In this document: piece by piece, positions 30,848-42,800 of the stretch
Numbering within the stretch: the first letter of the stretch is position 1
How the letters are laid out: the number at the start of each line of letters is the position of its first letter
DNA from: Corythucha ciliata
Lineage: Eukaryota; Arthropoda; Insecta; Hemiptera; Tingidae
Assembly (NCBI GenBank): GCA_038030265.1
Contig: CM075939.1
Coordinates: 28,005,253 to 28,069,252, forward strand
DNA length: 64,000 nucleotides
Direction of reading: 5' to 3'
Translations under genes and position numbers: made by a program
Notes under the pieces: model-generated
The model's input: the letters and a program-made list of their open reading frames with translations, nothing else
Databases searched by the model: none
Told to the model about the DNA's origin: nothing

Positions 30848-33800
30848 GTTTATTAATCCAAATCAGATTGTGTAATTTAAATTCTTGTCGCCTGTACGTG
30901 GAAAATTCAAAACATTGTTTCGATGACTCTTCCATTTGTCTTTTGTGTCATAAGTTCCTCCCTGACTCAATTCTGCATTTCTTATTCGATTGTAAAGCCC
31001 TAGCTCAAGCTAACCACAGTTAGAACCATTAACCACAGTAACGTTCCAACCACAGCGAAGCTCCAAATCATAGTAAAGCTCCTTCCACCAAGAATGACCA
31101 ACCACCAAGCAAAGGTCCAGCGACAGCGAAGTCCAACCATAGCAAAGTTTAAACCACAGCCCCAACCAAAGCAAAGATCCAACGACAGCAAATGTCCAAC
31201 CACAGCAAGGCTCTAACCACAGTAAAGTCCAACCGTAGCAAAGCTCCAACCACTGCGAAGCCCGTACCACCAAAAGCTCCAACCGCAGTTCAGTTTCAAC
31301 CACTGGAGAGCTTCAACCTCCGTAAAGATTTGTTTTTTTTTTCTCTCTCTCTCTCTCTCGCTCTCTCTCTTTTCTTTCTTTTCTGAAATACGGGCCCACA
31401 AAGAAGGCCGGGCCCTGGGATAAAGGACCCAGTGCCACCCCCTCTCGTCGAGCCTGCACACGATAATGATCAACAGTCAGCCCATAGAGATGTCTGCCCA
31501 GTGGCGGACCAAGGAGGGTGGGGGGCACAAGATCCATCGCCCTGCAGTCGAGGTCACTTTGCTAAAAAATATCGTTAAAACCACCTCCTAAACCCCATCG
31601 AGGGGTGGTCACCTCAAATTTCAGGGCCATTTTCTCAAGGGTACTGGTTTAAGACAGAAGTGATTTATGAGTCCTTCGAACCATGCTCAACCAAAAAATT
31701 CAGCGAGTCCCAGCCTGGAAAGTAACACGAGACAGTTTGAAAGGCGCTGACGGCCACTCAAACTGTACAGAAATGAATGTTCATGGATTTCAGTTGATTT
31801 TCTCGACTTCAGGGCCACTAGTACGAGCGCTCGGTTAAATAAATTTGAAAGTATGGTGGCCAAGGCCTTCTTTGTGGTTGGACCTTTACAGCAGTTTGGC
31901 TCTTTCCGGATGGGGCTTTACTGTGGTTTAGAGCTTTGCTGTGGTTGGGCCATTTTTTAAATAATTTTTTTGGTTGAAGGCCACTGTGTCACACATCTAA
32001 TCTGTTTCTACCAAGCAACAAAGTAATTTTTAGTCCAAAAGATTCACCATGTGTTGCTTCCCTGCATGCCAGTGTAAATAAACCGTTAACTTTACGCAAA
32101 TATGTGAAAGGACCAATTAATGCTGTTTCATTACAGCACAATAATTACAGATTCAAAAAGAATGCAAACAACTTACAACTGGAAGCTTCATTCCAACTTG
32201 GGTCATTTTAAAATTGAACAAAGCCGGTGGGATGCCCTTGTAGGGGTCGGGGTCACCATCCTTGGTGACTATCACAGCCTCTGGGTAATCGTCCGCGTCG
32301 AATCGCGTCGAAGTGGTGAAGTACTCACTCCTTCCTATTCTGGCTGACAGATCGAAAATGGATGCCTGCGGATGACAAAGAGGAACAAAATGAGTGATGG
32401 TTCATACTTACCGAAGGACAGAAGTTTATTATTACTTTGTGAACACAGGTGTCGCCGTGTTTTTCAAGCGAGACAAACGGTTGTGCTACTAAAATGTAAA
32501 GCAACGGCTGAGTTCTAGAATTTCTCGAATCCTTCGAATACAATTTGAGAGTTATGCTTTTCCCAATGAACAGAATGTCTCGTGGAACGGTATGAATTTT
32601 TTGTCTTAGACTTACAATAGAAATGTCAGCATAGATTAGCAGGTAATTAATGCGTGAAAATTGTTCTACGTACTTTTTTGTATTCACTGGTGTCGATGAC
32701 GACACACTTATCAAAGAACTGTTCGCTCGCCGATATATTCTTTCTACTTTAGGTTCTAACATTGAAAAATAAAATAAAGAATAAATTATCTTAGCAATTT
32801 GAAACAGAAATATTCACTTGATACTGGCGTTATGATAGAGCTTTCTGCAGATTCTAGGCCACTGTCGGCTGCTCCTGAATAATCTGGATGCTCAATAAGT
32901 GTTTCAGGCAATATCGATTTACACTCGATTATCAAGTGATTTAAAAGTCGAAGTTGCTCAAGGCAGAGAGAGATAGACATTTCTGATATTATGTTGACCT
33001 GTGGATAAGTTTCCAAGAAATAAGGCCTAACGATTTTTCGATCTTCTTTACTGATCATACCTCAAAGTTTAGCCCGCTGACAACAAAACCCGAAGTGACG
33101 ATAGGCGGAGCCAGAATCAAACAGATTTTAACAGGTGGTGACATTAGCGGAGTCAAACCTGCACCATTTTGAGGGTGGCCACGGACTGAGTTCCAGTAGA
33201 CCGCTGGATTGTCAGGACCGGTCGATTGTTCACCGTGAACGTGAGGAGCTAACTCTTCCCAAACGCCTGTGCTTACATGAAGGGTCGTATCCAATTGATA
33301 CTGACGATCTTCGAGCTGCGAACCAGGAAGAGCCGTGACGCGTGCACGTTGAGCGCTCGAGTAAATGTCAGAGCGAAGGATTCTTCGAGTGACCGGATTG
33401 ACGGCTTCGTGTCTCAGGGCAACGTCGTCTATCTTGAAGCAGAAATGAAATGTACTCAGGCATAATAAAATAAAGATTCACTATTCTCAAGGAAATTCAA
33501 TTTTTACTACGATGACGACGGTATCGTCTGACTTTTCCGACTGCAGCATGGACGCCGGTAAAAATATCCGAATTTGCTCGATATCCAGGTATACCAGGGG
33601 TAAATCGGCAGTAGTGAATTGATCAAGCGGAGCACTGTTCGCGGTCATTGGAGCCAAGTCTGGTGTTTTTCGATTCAAAATCGGTTCGTACAGCTGGTAA
33701 AACTTTCCGAGAACAAGCGGCGACAGTACGAAATCCAACGGCTCCAATTTCAAATCGATTTCCATTACGTATCGATCTAAAGGCGTTGTCCGCTGTCGAA

Positions 33801-36800
33801 TACTCTCTTTGATTTGGTGAGTAACATTCGAAAGTTTCGAATGATAGTGAGATGCGAGAACGCGAGTGAGCGTCAGAGAGAGAAATTGCGTGTTATTGTC
33901 CGAGAATTCGTGACCACGCATGACAATGCCTCCAAAAGAGCCCAATTTCCAAGGAAAGTGCTTAAATTCCCTTTTATGGTGCGGAATAAAACGAATTTAT
34001 AAACTTATTTTCGTACATTGGCAATTAGTCAAAATTCACCTGGAGTAATACTTAACGGATGCTGTTCCGATCTTCATTTTTAGTTTTTGGTAAACCCTGG
34101 CATTAATATCCATATCTGACGATACAATAATATCCTCGAAGTCGGCACCTAATTTCAAGTCATCGATATTCGTCACACTCGTAGTAGACGTGTACAGCGA
34201 GAATGTAAGTTTGGCTAGAGTCCATTGGAGCCAACAAGACACTTTCCACGAGTCAACATTAGTGGAACCTTTTGCAAGATGGCAATGAAGTAATATGGTA
34301 ATTTGTTGTCTCAAACTTACAAGACGTTGAAGTACCTTTAGGTTCAGCCTGATTGGCTGGCACCGATTGAGAGCGTGACCGACTGCAAGAATCGTCACTA
34401 CTCTGGTTCAATTCAATTGCAAGCTCGTCATTTTTCCTCAATTTTTTGGGTTGAGTCAGTGAGTTCACGACGAGGGATGTACAGGCTATCAGATCCATGA
34501 GAGCGCTTATCTAAATAAGAAACGGTTGCTAGCGAGGGCGAAGACGTCTATCATTTAAAAGCAAACCTCATGGCGACCAGCTGCTACGTTTATGGAAGAA
34601 GTATCCGTGTGAATCGTTACGGCTACTACTGGGCCAGGAGTAAACTTTGACGTGACAGCAATCGTGCAATTGATAGAAAATGGTTCCAGAACTGTCTGTT
34701 TTGGCTGGGAACCATTTATAATGCTATAAGCGTTAATTCCGTTGATATCTACTGTCCACGGGAATGACGTGGCACCTGAAAATAAAAGCAAAACTAGTTT
34801 GATCCCTAATCTGACCACTATTTTAAAGGGAAAACACACTTTTAATCCATCCACTAAATATCACGGGTAGTTCGTCACAATCCATCCCTAGTTTTCCATA
34901 GTTAGTACTAACAGAAATGGAAGGAATCTTGAAAACGATTGAATAGTTTCCGGTACTGGACGTGCTGTAAGTGAAGGCCACATCAGTTATGTCAGTTGAA
35001 ACGATCAGGCTTAACCACATTGAAATTTTTTTTTCAGTTTTTTCCTGTTTTCAGATCGGACCAAATTGTCAATATCATTATTAAAGAACATAAAAAGCGC
35101 AGGGGCGGGTTCTCACGTAGTCTTCGATAGTTGTACTCTGCGGCGGTTCCCTCGAATTTTCTTTTTCTAAAATTTTTTCCAAGCTTTCCACATTTTCTAT
35201 AGTCGTAGACGGTTTTTTACTAAGACTGCTCAGCGAGCTACTAGAAATTTTCCGGGTGACGGATCTAAACATACCGAAAGTCAACGAAATTAGGGTTGAA
35301 GAGATCCGACGGACGAGTGAGGAAGATATACTCATACCCTGAGCCCAATCGTGACGTTCTGAAATTTGACATTTGCTTTGGTTTGTAGAGAATCCAGTCG
35401 ACCAAGGACTGGTCTAGATTTACGTGAAGTTGCTTCAGTTTGATGTAAAAAAGGAAAGGGGCAGTGTTGAGCTCGGATAGAGGCCTCTGGGCAATTCCTG
35501 AAGAGAAAAATACAATAGAGTTACTTAAAAATGTTACACTCACCAGAGAGATTTCTCCGAGAGATATGTGAAGTAAAAAGAATGTTTGATGCAAAAGCTC
35601 CTCCCTCCGAACTCTGAAGTCAGTTTGACGGGCTTGAAGGGGGGAGCTGATTCAGGGGGACACTAGTTACTTTTTTTGGCATTTCCAACACGCTTCAAAG
35701 AATATATGTCGATGGTTAAGCTCACAGATGTGTTAAGTGCAGTTTTGGCTGGAAATGCGTGAAGTGCATATTCTGAGCCTCCATTATGGGTTTCTTCAAG
35801 GGGAAAGGTGTTCTAAGCGAAAAGTCGTCTTATGAAAGCTCAAGAGGCAGATGGAATGTGTGGTACGATGGCGAAAGGATCTGCAGATATTGGCCTAAAT
35901 ATATCTGAATATGAACAACTTCGTCTATTACCTTCCTATTCCAATGGCATGTGACCTCGGACAATTTGAAATCCAGAAGGCCAGATTAATTTTTGTCAAT
36001 TCAAAAAATGTTAACGCGTCTAGAAAAGTCAATGTGCATTTCTGTAAAGTTCTTGTTTTAGCACTTAACACATCTGTGAGCTTAACCATCGATGTATACC
36101 AGATAATCAGACACGTATCAAAGGAGCACAAGGGCCACGCCCCCCTTAACCCGGAATCGTCGTCACTTTCGCAAATCTACCTAACCCTATCGAGGGGTGG
36201 CCACCTCCAATTTTAGGGTCACTTTCTCAGAGTTATCGCGTTAAGCTAGAGTGGTTTATGGGTACCTCGGATACGGTATAGGGTCCGGGGTATGGTCCAT
36301 GGAGCACACTCAGTGGAGCTGGCTCAATACAGTCAGTTCCAGCCCAAACATCAACCAAGTGGCATTCAATGCCCTACAGTGTCCAAAAATGAGCGTTTCG
36401 CGAAGTCATTGATTTCTGTCGTTTTTCTTGGCTCCAGAGCTGCCCAGCCGCCACCGATTGCGGTAAAATTCGTGCGGCCCCCTGAAAATGAGCCCAAGTG
36501 GATGAAATCGGGTCCATCACAGAGAGAATCCCTTCAACGGCTTTTTAACCGATTTTACTGAACAATTCCACCGTGGTGGCGAATGGTTCCTCGTCAGGAA
36601 CTCACAAGCCTGTAAACTTTTAATTTATATCCCCCAATAATCAAGTAACCGCCTTTGATCTGAAGATCACACGACGTCAGGGACACAAGGGGCTGCCATT
36701 TCCACTCCCGCCACCGACCGACCACAGCTAGAGATCAGTGTTCTGTACCTGTCTGGTATAAGGGACTGGCCACGTTTCAAACTCACCCCTCTCCGCCCTC

Positions 36801-39800
36801 TACTTACAGATACAGCAAAGTTTTCTTTACAGTGAGCTAAAGCCCACGAAATTCATAAAAAACCAACAATACAAGCAAAATTGATTTTTGACCGAGCCAA
36901 AACCCGCGAAATAGTTTTTGGCGAGTGTAACCCGTGAAAATGGATTTTCAGTGAGCCAAACGGGCATAAATGGTTTATTAGTGAACAAAATCCGCGAAAT
37001 TGGATTTTGAATGAGGCAACCATGCAAAATGGGTTTTTTAGTGAGCCAGACCCGCGAAAATGGTTTTTAGTGATCCAGGCCCACGATAATGTTTTTTTTA
37101 GCGTGCAAAATCCGCGAAAATTGGTTTTTGAATGAGGCAACAAAGTGAAAAATCTATGTTTTGACAGGAAAAATCCACGAAATTGGTATTTTAGACAGCG
37201 AAATCTGAGAAACTGTTTTTATTTTTCATGGAGAACCCCTGTAAAATTTGGTTTTTTGTGTCCAAAATCAGTGGTTATTGAATCATGCAACTTCGCGAAG
37301 CCGGCCGTCAAAAAGTCGTGAAAATTGGTGTTTTAATCAGCGAAACCAGAGAAATGATTTGTTACAGTCTGCCAGAACCGCAATTTTTTGGCGAGTTTAA
37401 TCCACAAAATTGATTTTTCTGGAGAGCTAAATCCGAGAAATAGGGGTTTAAGCAATAAAAACCAGCAAATTGGCATGTTTAGTACGCCAGATCCTTGAAA
37501 ATAAGAGTTGAAAAAAAAAAAAAAAAATGTGGTGACCCCGTAGAATTTTTGGCAGCTGCCCCGCTACAGCTGCGCTTTTGGACGGCAACTGCCCACCCCT
37601 GCCCCCTCTCACTATGCCCACGCCACGAACGTCCCGAAAATATGGAAATTCGCAGACCCGAACAAATTTCTTGAAATAATTGGTCCCAACAGCCCAAAAA
37701 CAAGGCCAAAAACATCCCAAAAATTTTAGGGACAATTTTTAAAAATTATTTAAGTTTCAGTCGGTTGTGATCATTGAGTTCCCTGGGATAATGGTTGATG
37801 TACCAAAAAATTCAATTTCAAACCCCCTTAAATTGGCCGATAATGAACGTTCTGAAGAATCGGCCCCCTCAGCGGCCTCTTGAGGTACACTCAACAAGTT
37901 TCGCATATACGGCCAATAAATTGCCGTATATCGTGTGTAAATTGGGGATTATTTCGGAGCCGAAGAAAAAGCAGGCACGAAATTAAAATCTGACGAAACA
38001 GCAAGCCAAAACCACTTTTTCATACAACTGTCACTGCTCCCATGTTACCTTCAAAAATGTTCTTGCTGACAGTGCTTCCTGAAGTAAGGACAGTAGACTT
38101 GGGGCGAGCGTTGTTTTCGCCGTAGTAAAACGTTTGCCCTGACAGACTACCGAAGCGGACTTTGTAGCTCTCGTTGACCTGACTGCTGACAAACATGAAG
38201 TGGAATCCCGAGAGAGTAAATTTCAAAAATGGCACTCCTGGGGTTTAAAAAAACAAACAAACACACACATTATTTTAGCAGAATAAAAATACGGGACGGG
38301 GTGGATTGGCGTTTAATTTACCGACGAAATTCATTGAGTCTTGAACAAGCGATGAATTGTAGATAGGGTTCGTTTTGATGTCTTCAACCAGGTATGATTC
38401 AACTACGTTTATGGCCAACAGAAGCTTTGCTTTGCTGGTGCTAACAGAAAGCTCGCCTGAATGAATCAATTGAACCAAACATCTCAGAATATAAACTATT
38501 CTAGCGCAAACTTGCCTATTTGTAACGTTCTGTGGCAACTAATCGAATCAGGAGCGATTTGTAAGGCAGAATCGTAAGCCATTGTTGACGATATTTTTGA
38601 CACATCCAAAATATCGATAACCTCGGTGTCGCCGACTAAAACGCTCGCGCTGACTTTCATTATCTTCAATAAAAACCATGCATTAGAGGAATGTGGACGA
38701 GTAAGCAAATACAATTAATACTCCGGCAGAAAGAGTAGTCATCGCTTCGGAGAATATTTCCATAGGTGGATTACGTAGAACAAGACCCTTCAGCAAGTCA
38801 GGGTTGAGTGGTCTTGTCAAGTTGACGTCGAGGCATTTGACTTTGAGCAATAAGTGTGGGTGCTGTTTTGTACTATAAGTTTTTATGAGTTCTGCGTTTA
38901 AATTCTTCTAAAAATGAATAAATAAGGAGTAAAAATCATAAGAAAAAAAAATAAAAAATTAAAATACCACCAACCTTGCCCCTTTTCCCTGGGAGAGGGA
39001 TTTGAGCAGCATATACACGAACACTAGCTTCGCACAGCGTGAATTGAGTTATTTCTTTGGGAATGTAGCAGTCGTTGAAATACTTGTCTTTGACTGGTGC
39101 GAAATCATTGGTGGGGCCACCGCTGGGAGGTGCAGGCATCGGGTAGTCATAAGACATAACAGAGTCTATAATGACTCGTATTCTGTCTAGGAGACCTATT
39201 GTAACATTCACGTCCAATGGACCGCAGACGAATCTCGTCAGGGCTTTTTCCCTTGATTCGCTGTACGATTAGCACTGTTAATATAAATGGAGATATCTGC
39301 AAAACAAACAAACGAAAACTTACTTATAAAAATTGTCTGTCCAGCTATCCGGTAAAATTTCCACCACGGAGAGCGAATCCATAGCCAGTGCAGGGGCTCG
39401 ATTGACCATGTCGTTTTCTTTTAGAAAAAATACAATTTCAACAAATAAAGAATTGGGCATTTTGTTTAATCAATCACTCACCAGTGACAGAAGACAGATG
39501 AACGTCCCATAATCGCTGAGGAAAGTCAGTGTCCGGATTTTCAAACAACGAATTCGCCATTAAATCAGGATTCGGGCGCCCACAGGCCACGTACTGCTCC
39601 TGAAATTCAGTTTTAAGTTTAAGAAAATCACTTCACATGACAGTAAAACTCACATTGTCAAACTGCGGAGCCGGCAAGACGCTCAAAACACAGATACCCA
39701 ACTGTTGGTTCGTCCAATCGTTGTTGTTTTTGGACAATTCGAAAAACAAATCTTCGAGTTGAATTCTCCCTAAACTCTGCCAAGATTTACCTTCTTCAAT

Positions 39801-42800
39801 CAGCTAAAAAATACCAGGAAGATTGGGTTCTTATAAACTATTATGTCGACTCGGGTGAGTGTTTCTACCTTCATGTCGAGTACGCAATTCGACACGTAGA
39901 GTCCGAAGTGTAACGCTTTAAAATTCTCATTAAAGTTGGACATCGTTGAATCATCGCCTACGGGGAGAATAGACGGTACAAATCCCCACATCCACGAAGA
40001 CCAGGACTGATACTGGCCATCTCCGTCAGAAGCTTAATTAATCAAAATAATAGTTAAAAAGGAAAATATACGGCAATAAAGGACGACAAATTATTTATTT
40101 TCACCAAGAGAAGAGTCGTCATTGTCAAGGCTCAGTTGCGACGTTGCGTTCGACGCGGGAGGTGAATTGACAATTGATTTTAGGAGCATGGCGAGTCGAA
40201 TAAGCATGGGAACTTGGGGTTGACTGATACTGAGAGCGAAGCTGTCACACTTGATTCCGATGCGTGTAGTGGAAGCAATAGTGCATCCGGGCGATGGAAA
40301 TGAACGACTAATTCGAATCGTTAAGGAACATTTGTACAAGATTGGGTCCTAAAATAATATAAAAAAATAAAGGAAGAGGTCAAGGAAAGAAGACAATGCA
40401 TTTACCATGTACTTGTAGACCATAAACTTTTTTGAACCCATTCCCGGAATGGGCCCGAAATGCATTCATTAAAAAACACCATGGCTGTATGGTTCAAAAA
40501 GGTTTATGGTCTACAAGTTGAAACAACAGCCAAAAAAATTTGAACATATTCTGAAATTTACCATGTACGTTTCTATTCGTCCCGAAGCATTACGTTTGTC
40601 CAAGCAAATTGTTACATCCGACAGATTCACAAGATTCCTAAGGATCAATTGGGCCGCCGATAAGTCTTCAAAAGATTGAATAAATACAAATTAATTAATG
40701 CAATGTGATTTGCCTTCAAAAGATCCTTCATATCCAACCTGAAAACTCCGGCATCCACTGCTTATTTACAGTCGATAAACTTAACGTTTTAATATTCATT
40801 GAAAGAACAATATCCTCTTCGACGTATTTCAAAATTAAATTATTGCACGTGACGGACAAATTAAAAATTATTTTATTGACGAGGGAAGACATGTAGGAAG
40901 GAGGAGTAACGCATTCGTCGCCAGTTTGAGCCCTAAAATTGATTAAAATATCAACTGGAAGAAATCAGATACGAAAGGGTTGTGAGGACTAACTTTTTCT
41001 TTTTATCTTTTTTTACGACGTTTTCTTGACCCGGTGGTTTTAATTTCATGATGCATTCTTTCAGACGAAACAAAGAGGGAGTCAAAATAAGATCGAGAAT
41101 CAATCATCAATCTTAAATTATTGCGATAATACACACCTATGGTGTTTATAGTTATTTTGACAGGCTCCGAAGCAATACGAGTCCATGGTACGTGTATTAA
41201 TAGCTCATGTATGTGCCCAGAGACAAAGCTGAACGGCAAATTCAACTCCTGGTCCAACACTTCGAGGTCTAAATCGAGATTGTGCAAAGAGCCGTCTCCT
41301 TCCCATAGAGATACCTGAGAGAAACAATGAATCGAGTTCTTGATGGAAAGAGTTGATTATTGGCTATTGTGGCTGTAGTTTTAGATTTCAGTTGACGAAA
41401 TTAGGGTCAAGCGTGGGGGACCAAGCTGTACCGCCCGAGATCAAGGCTACAGTATACGGAGGGCAGTGGCCCTCGCAACAAAGCAGTCGCGTTTTCTCCT
41501 GAAAAATATGGTGCGCACGTCGAGGTTCTACCGTGGACTTTACAATTGGAAGGGCGCCGTCAGCGGGATAATTCATGCGGCCCCTGAAAACGTGTGCAAG
41601 TGGACTCGGTCATTTTTTTCAAAAGTTAAGCCGGACGCGGTTTATGAGTCCCTTGGGCAATACTTGGTCAGTGTCAAGCTTATTGGCTACCAGCGCCTCT
41701 TAAATTGACTAAAAATGGGAGTTTTGCTTCATCATCGATTTGGTCGGTTTTCTCGGCCCCAGATGCTCAGAGTGGATCGAGGCCAGGGCCGGCCAAAGAG
41801 ATGGAGTATGGTGAGTAACACTACCCACCTGAAAAATTATAACACCAATTTTATCGAAAATCCAATATTACATTACCACGACTACGGCGGAACGGAATTG
41901 TGAAAAAAACAAAATGGGCGGAAATACAAAATTGACTTCAATTGCGATCCAAAACACCCTATGTGTTTGTTGGTGGCAAACTCAAAACATCGACAAAATC
42001 GGGGCTCGTTTACTCGGGGGCTCGTTTATGATATGGAATGGCTTCAGTGGCGTAAAAAAGCGAGCGAGTACCTGTGGCGCAGCCAAAATGTCAACCGCCT
42101 CCCCTCTTAACGCTTCAAGCCACGAAACTGGGTGTTGGAAAGAGCGAAAGCGACATATAGACCCCATAGAGGTATGCAATGCCAAATATCCATGAAATTT
42201 TGGTTATGATGGTGCCAATCCGTGACGTTTGGTTGTGGAAAAGCGAAATTCCACGACAGAACTGTAGTTTGATAGGGCCAAAATCACGAAATTTGACTTT
42301 TGAACGAGCCGAATTAGTTTTTTCAAATTTTGACTATTAACCCCCCCCCCCCCCAGGTTAAAACCCGGACGCTTTAAAAATGAGGATTTAATAAGTATAT
42401 AAGACATGTCCGAGGAAACTAGGACGTTTGGTCACCCTAGAATAAAGAGCCAAACCGTCGGAAATGATATTTTAAAGGAGTAAACTTGTCAGTTCGGCTT
42501 TTTTGAATGGTCAATCTGGTGGCTCGTGAAGAAAATTGGACTTGTGAGTTTTGTCAACCAAAAATTGGCTTCTTTTTAGTCAATCCTTGAAAATTTGCTT
42601 TTTGAGAAAGTAATAAATCACGCGATATTGGGTTTCAAAAGCTTCGATACGGCCAAATTCTGGCCGTTTTAAATGGGCCAAACCAGTGATATTGATTTTT
42701 TCAAGTACCAAATTCGCCGAATCGGTGTCAAAATGTCGACTAAATCAGCTAATTCTGGCAGTAGAAGTAACCAAGACTAGATGGATATAATGAATAATTC

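Noticed and set aside
31010..31303. Trp/Leu-rich frame that looks like a membrane protein
   Set aside because: It is the minus-strand translation of the 18-20-bp minisatellite inside a VPS13B intron.
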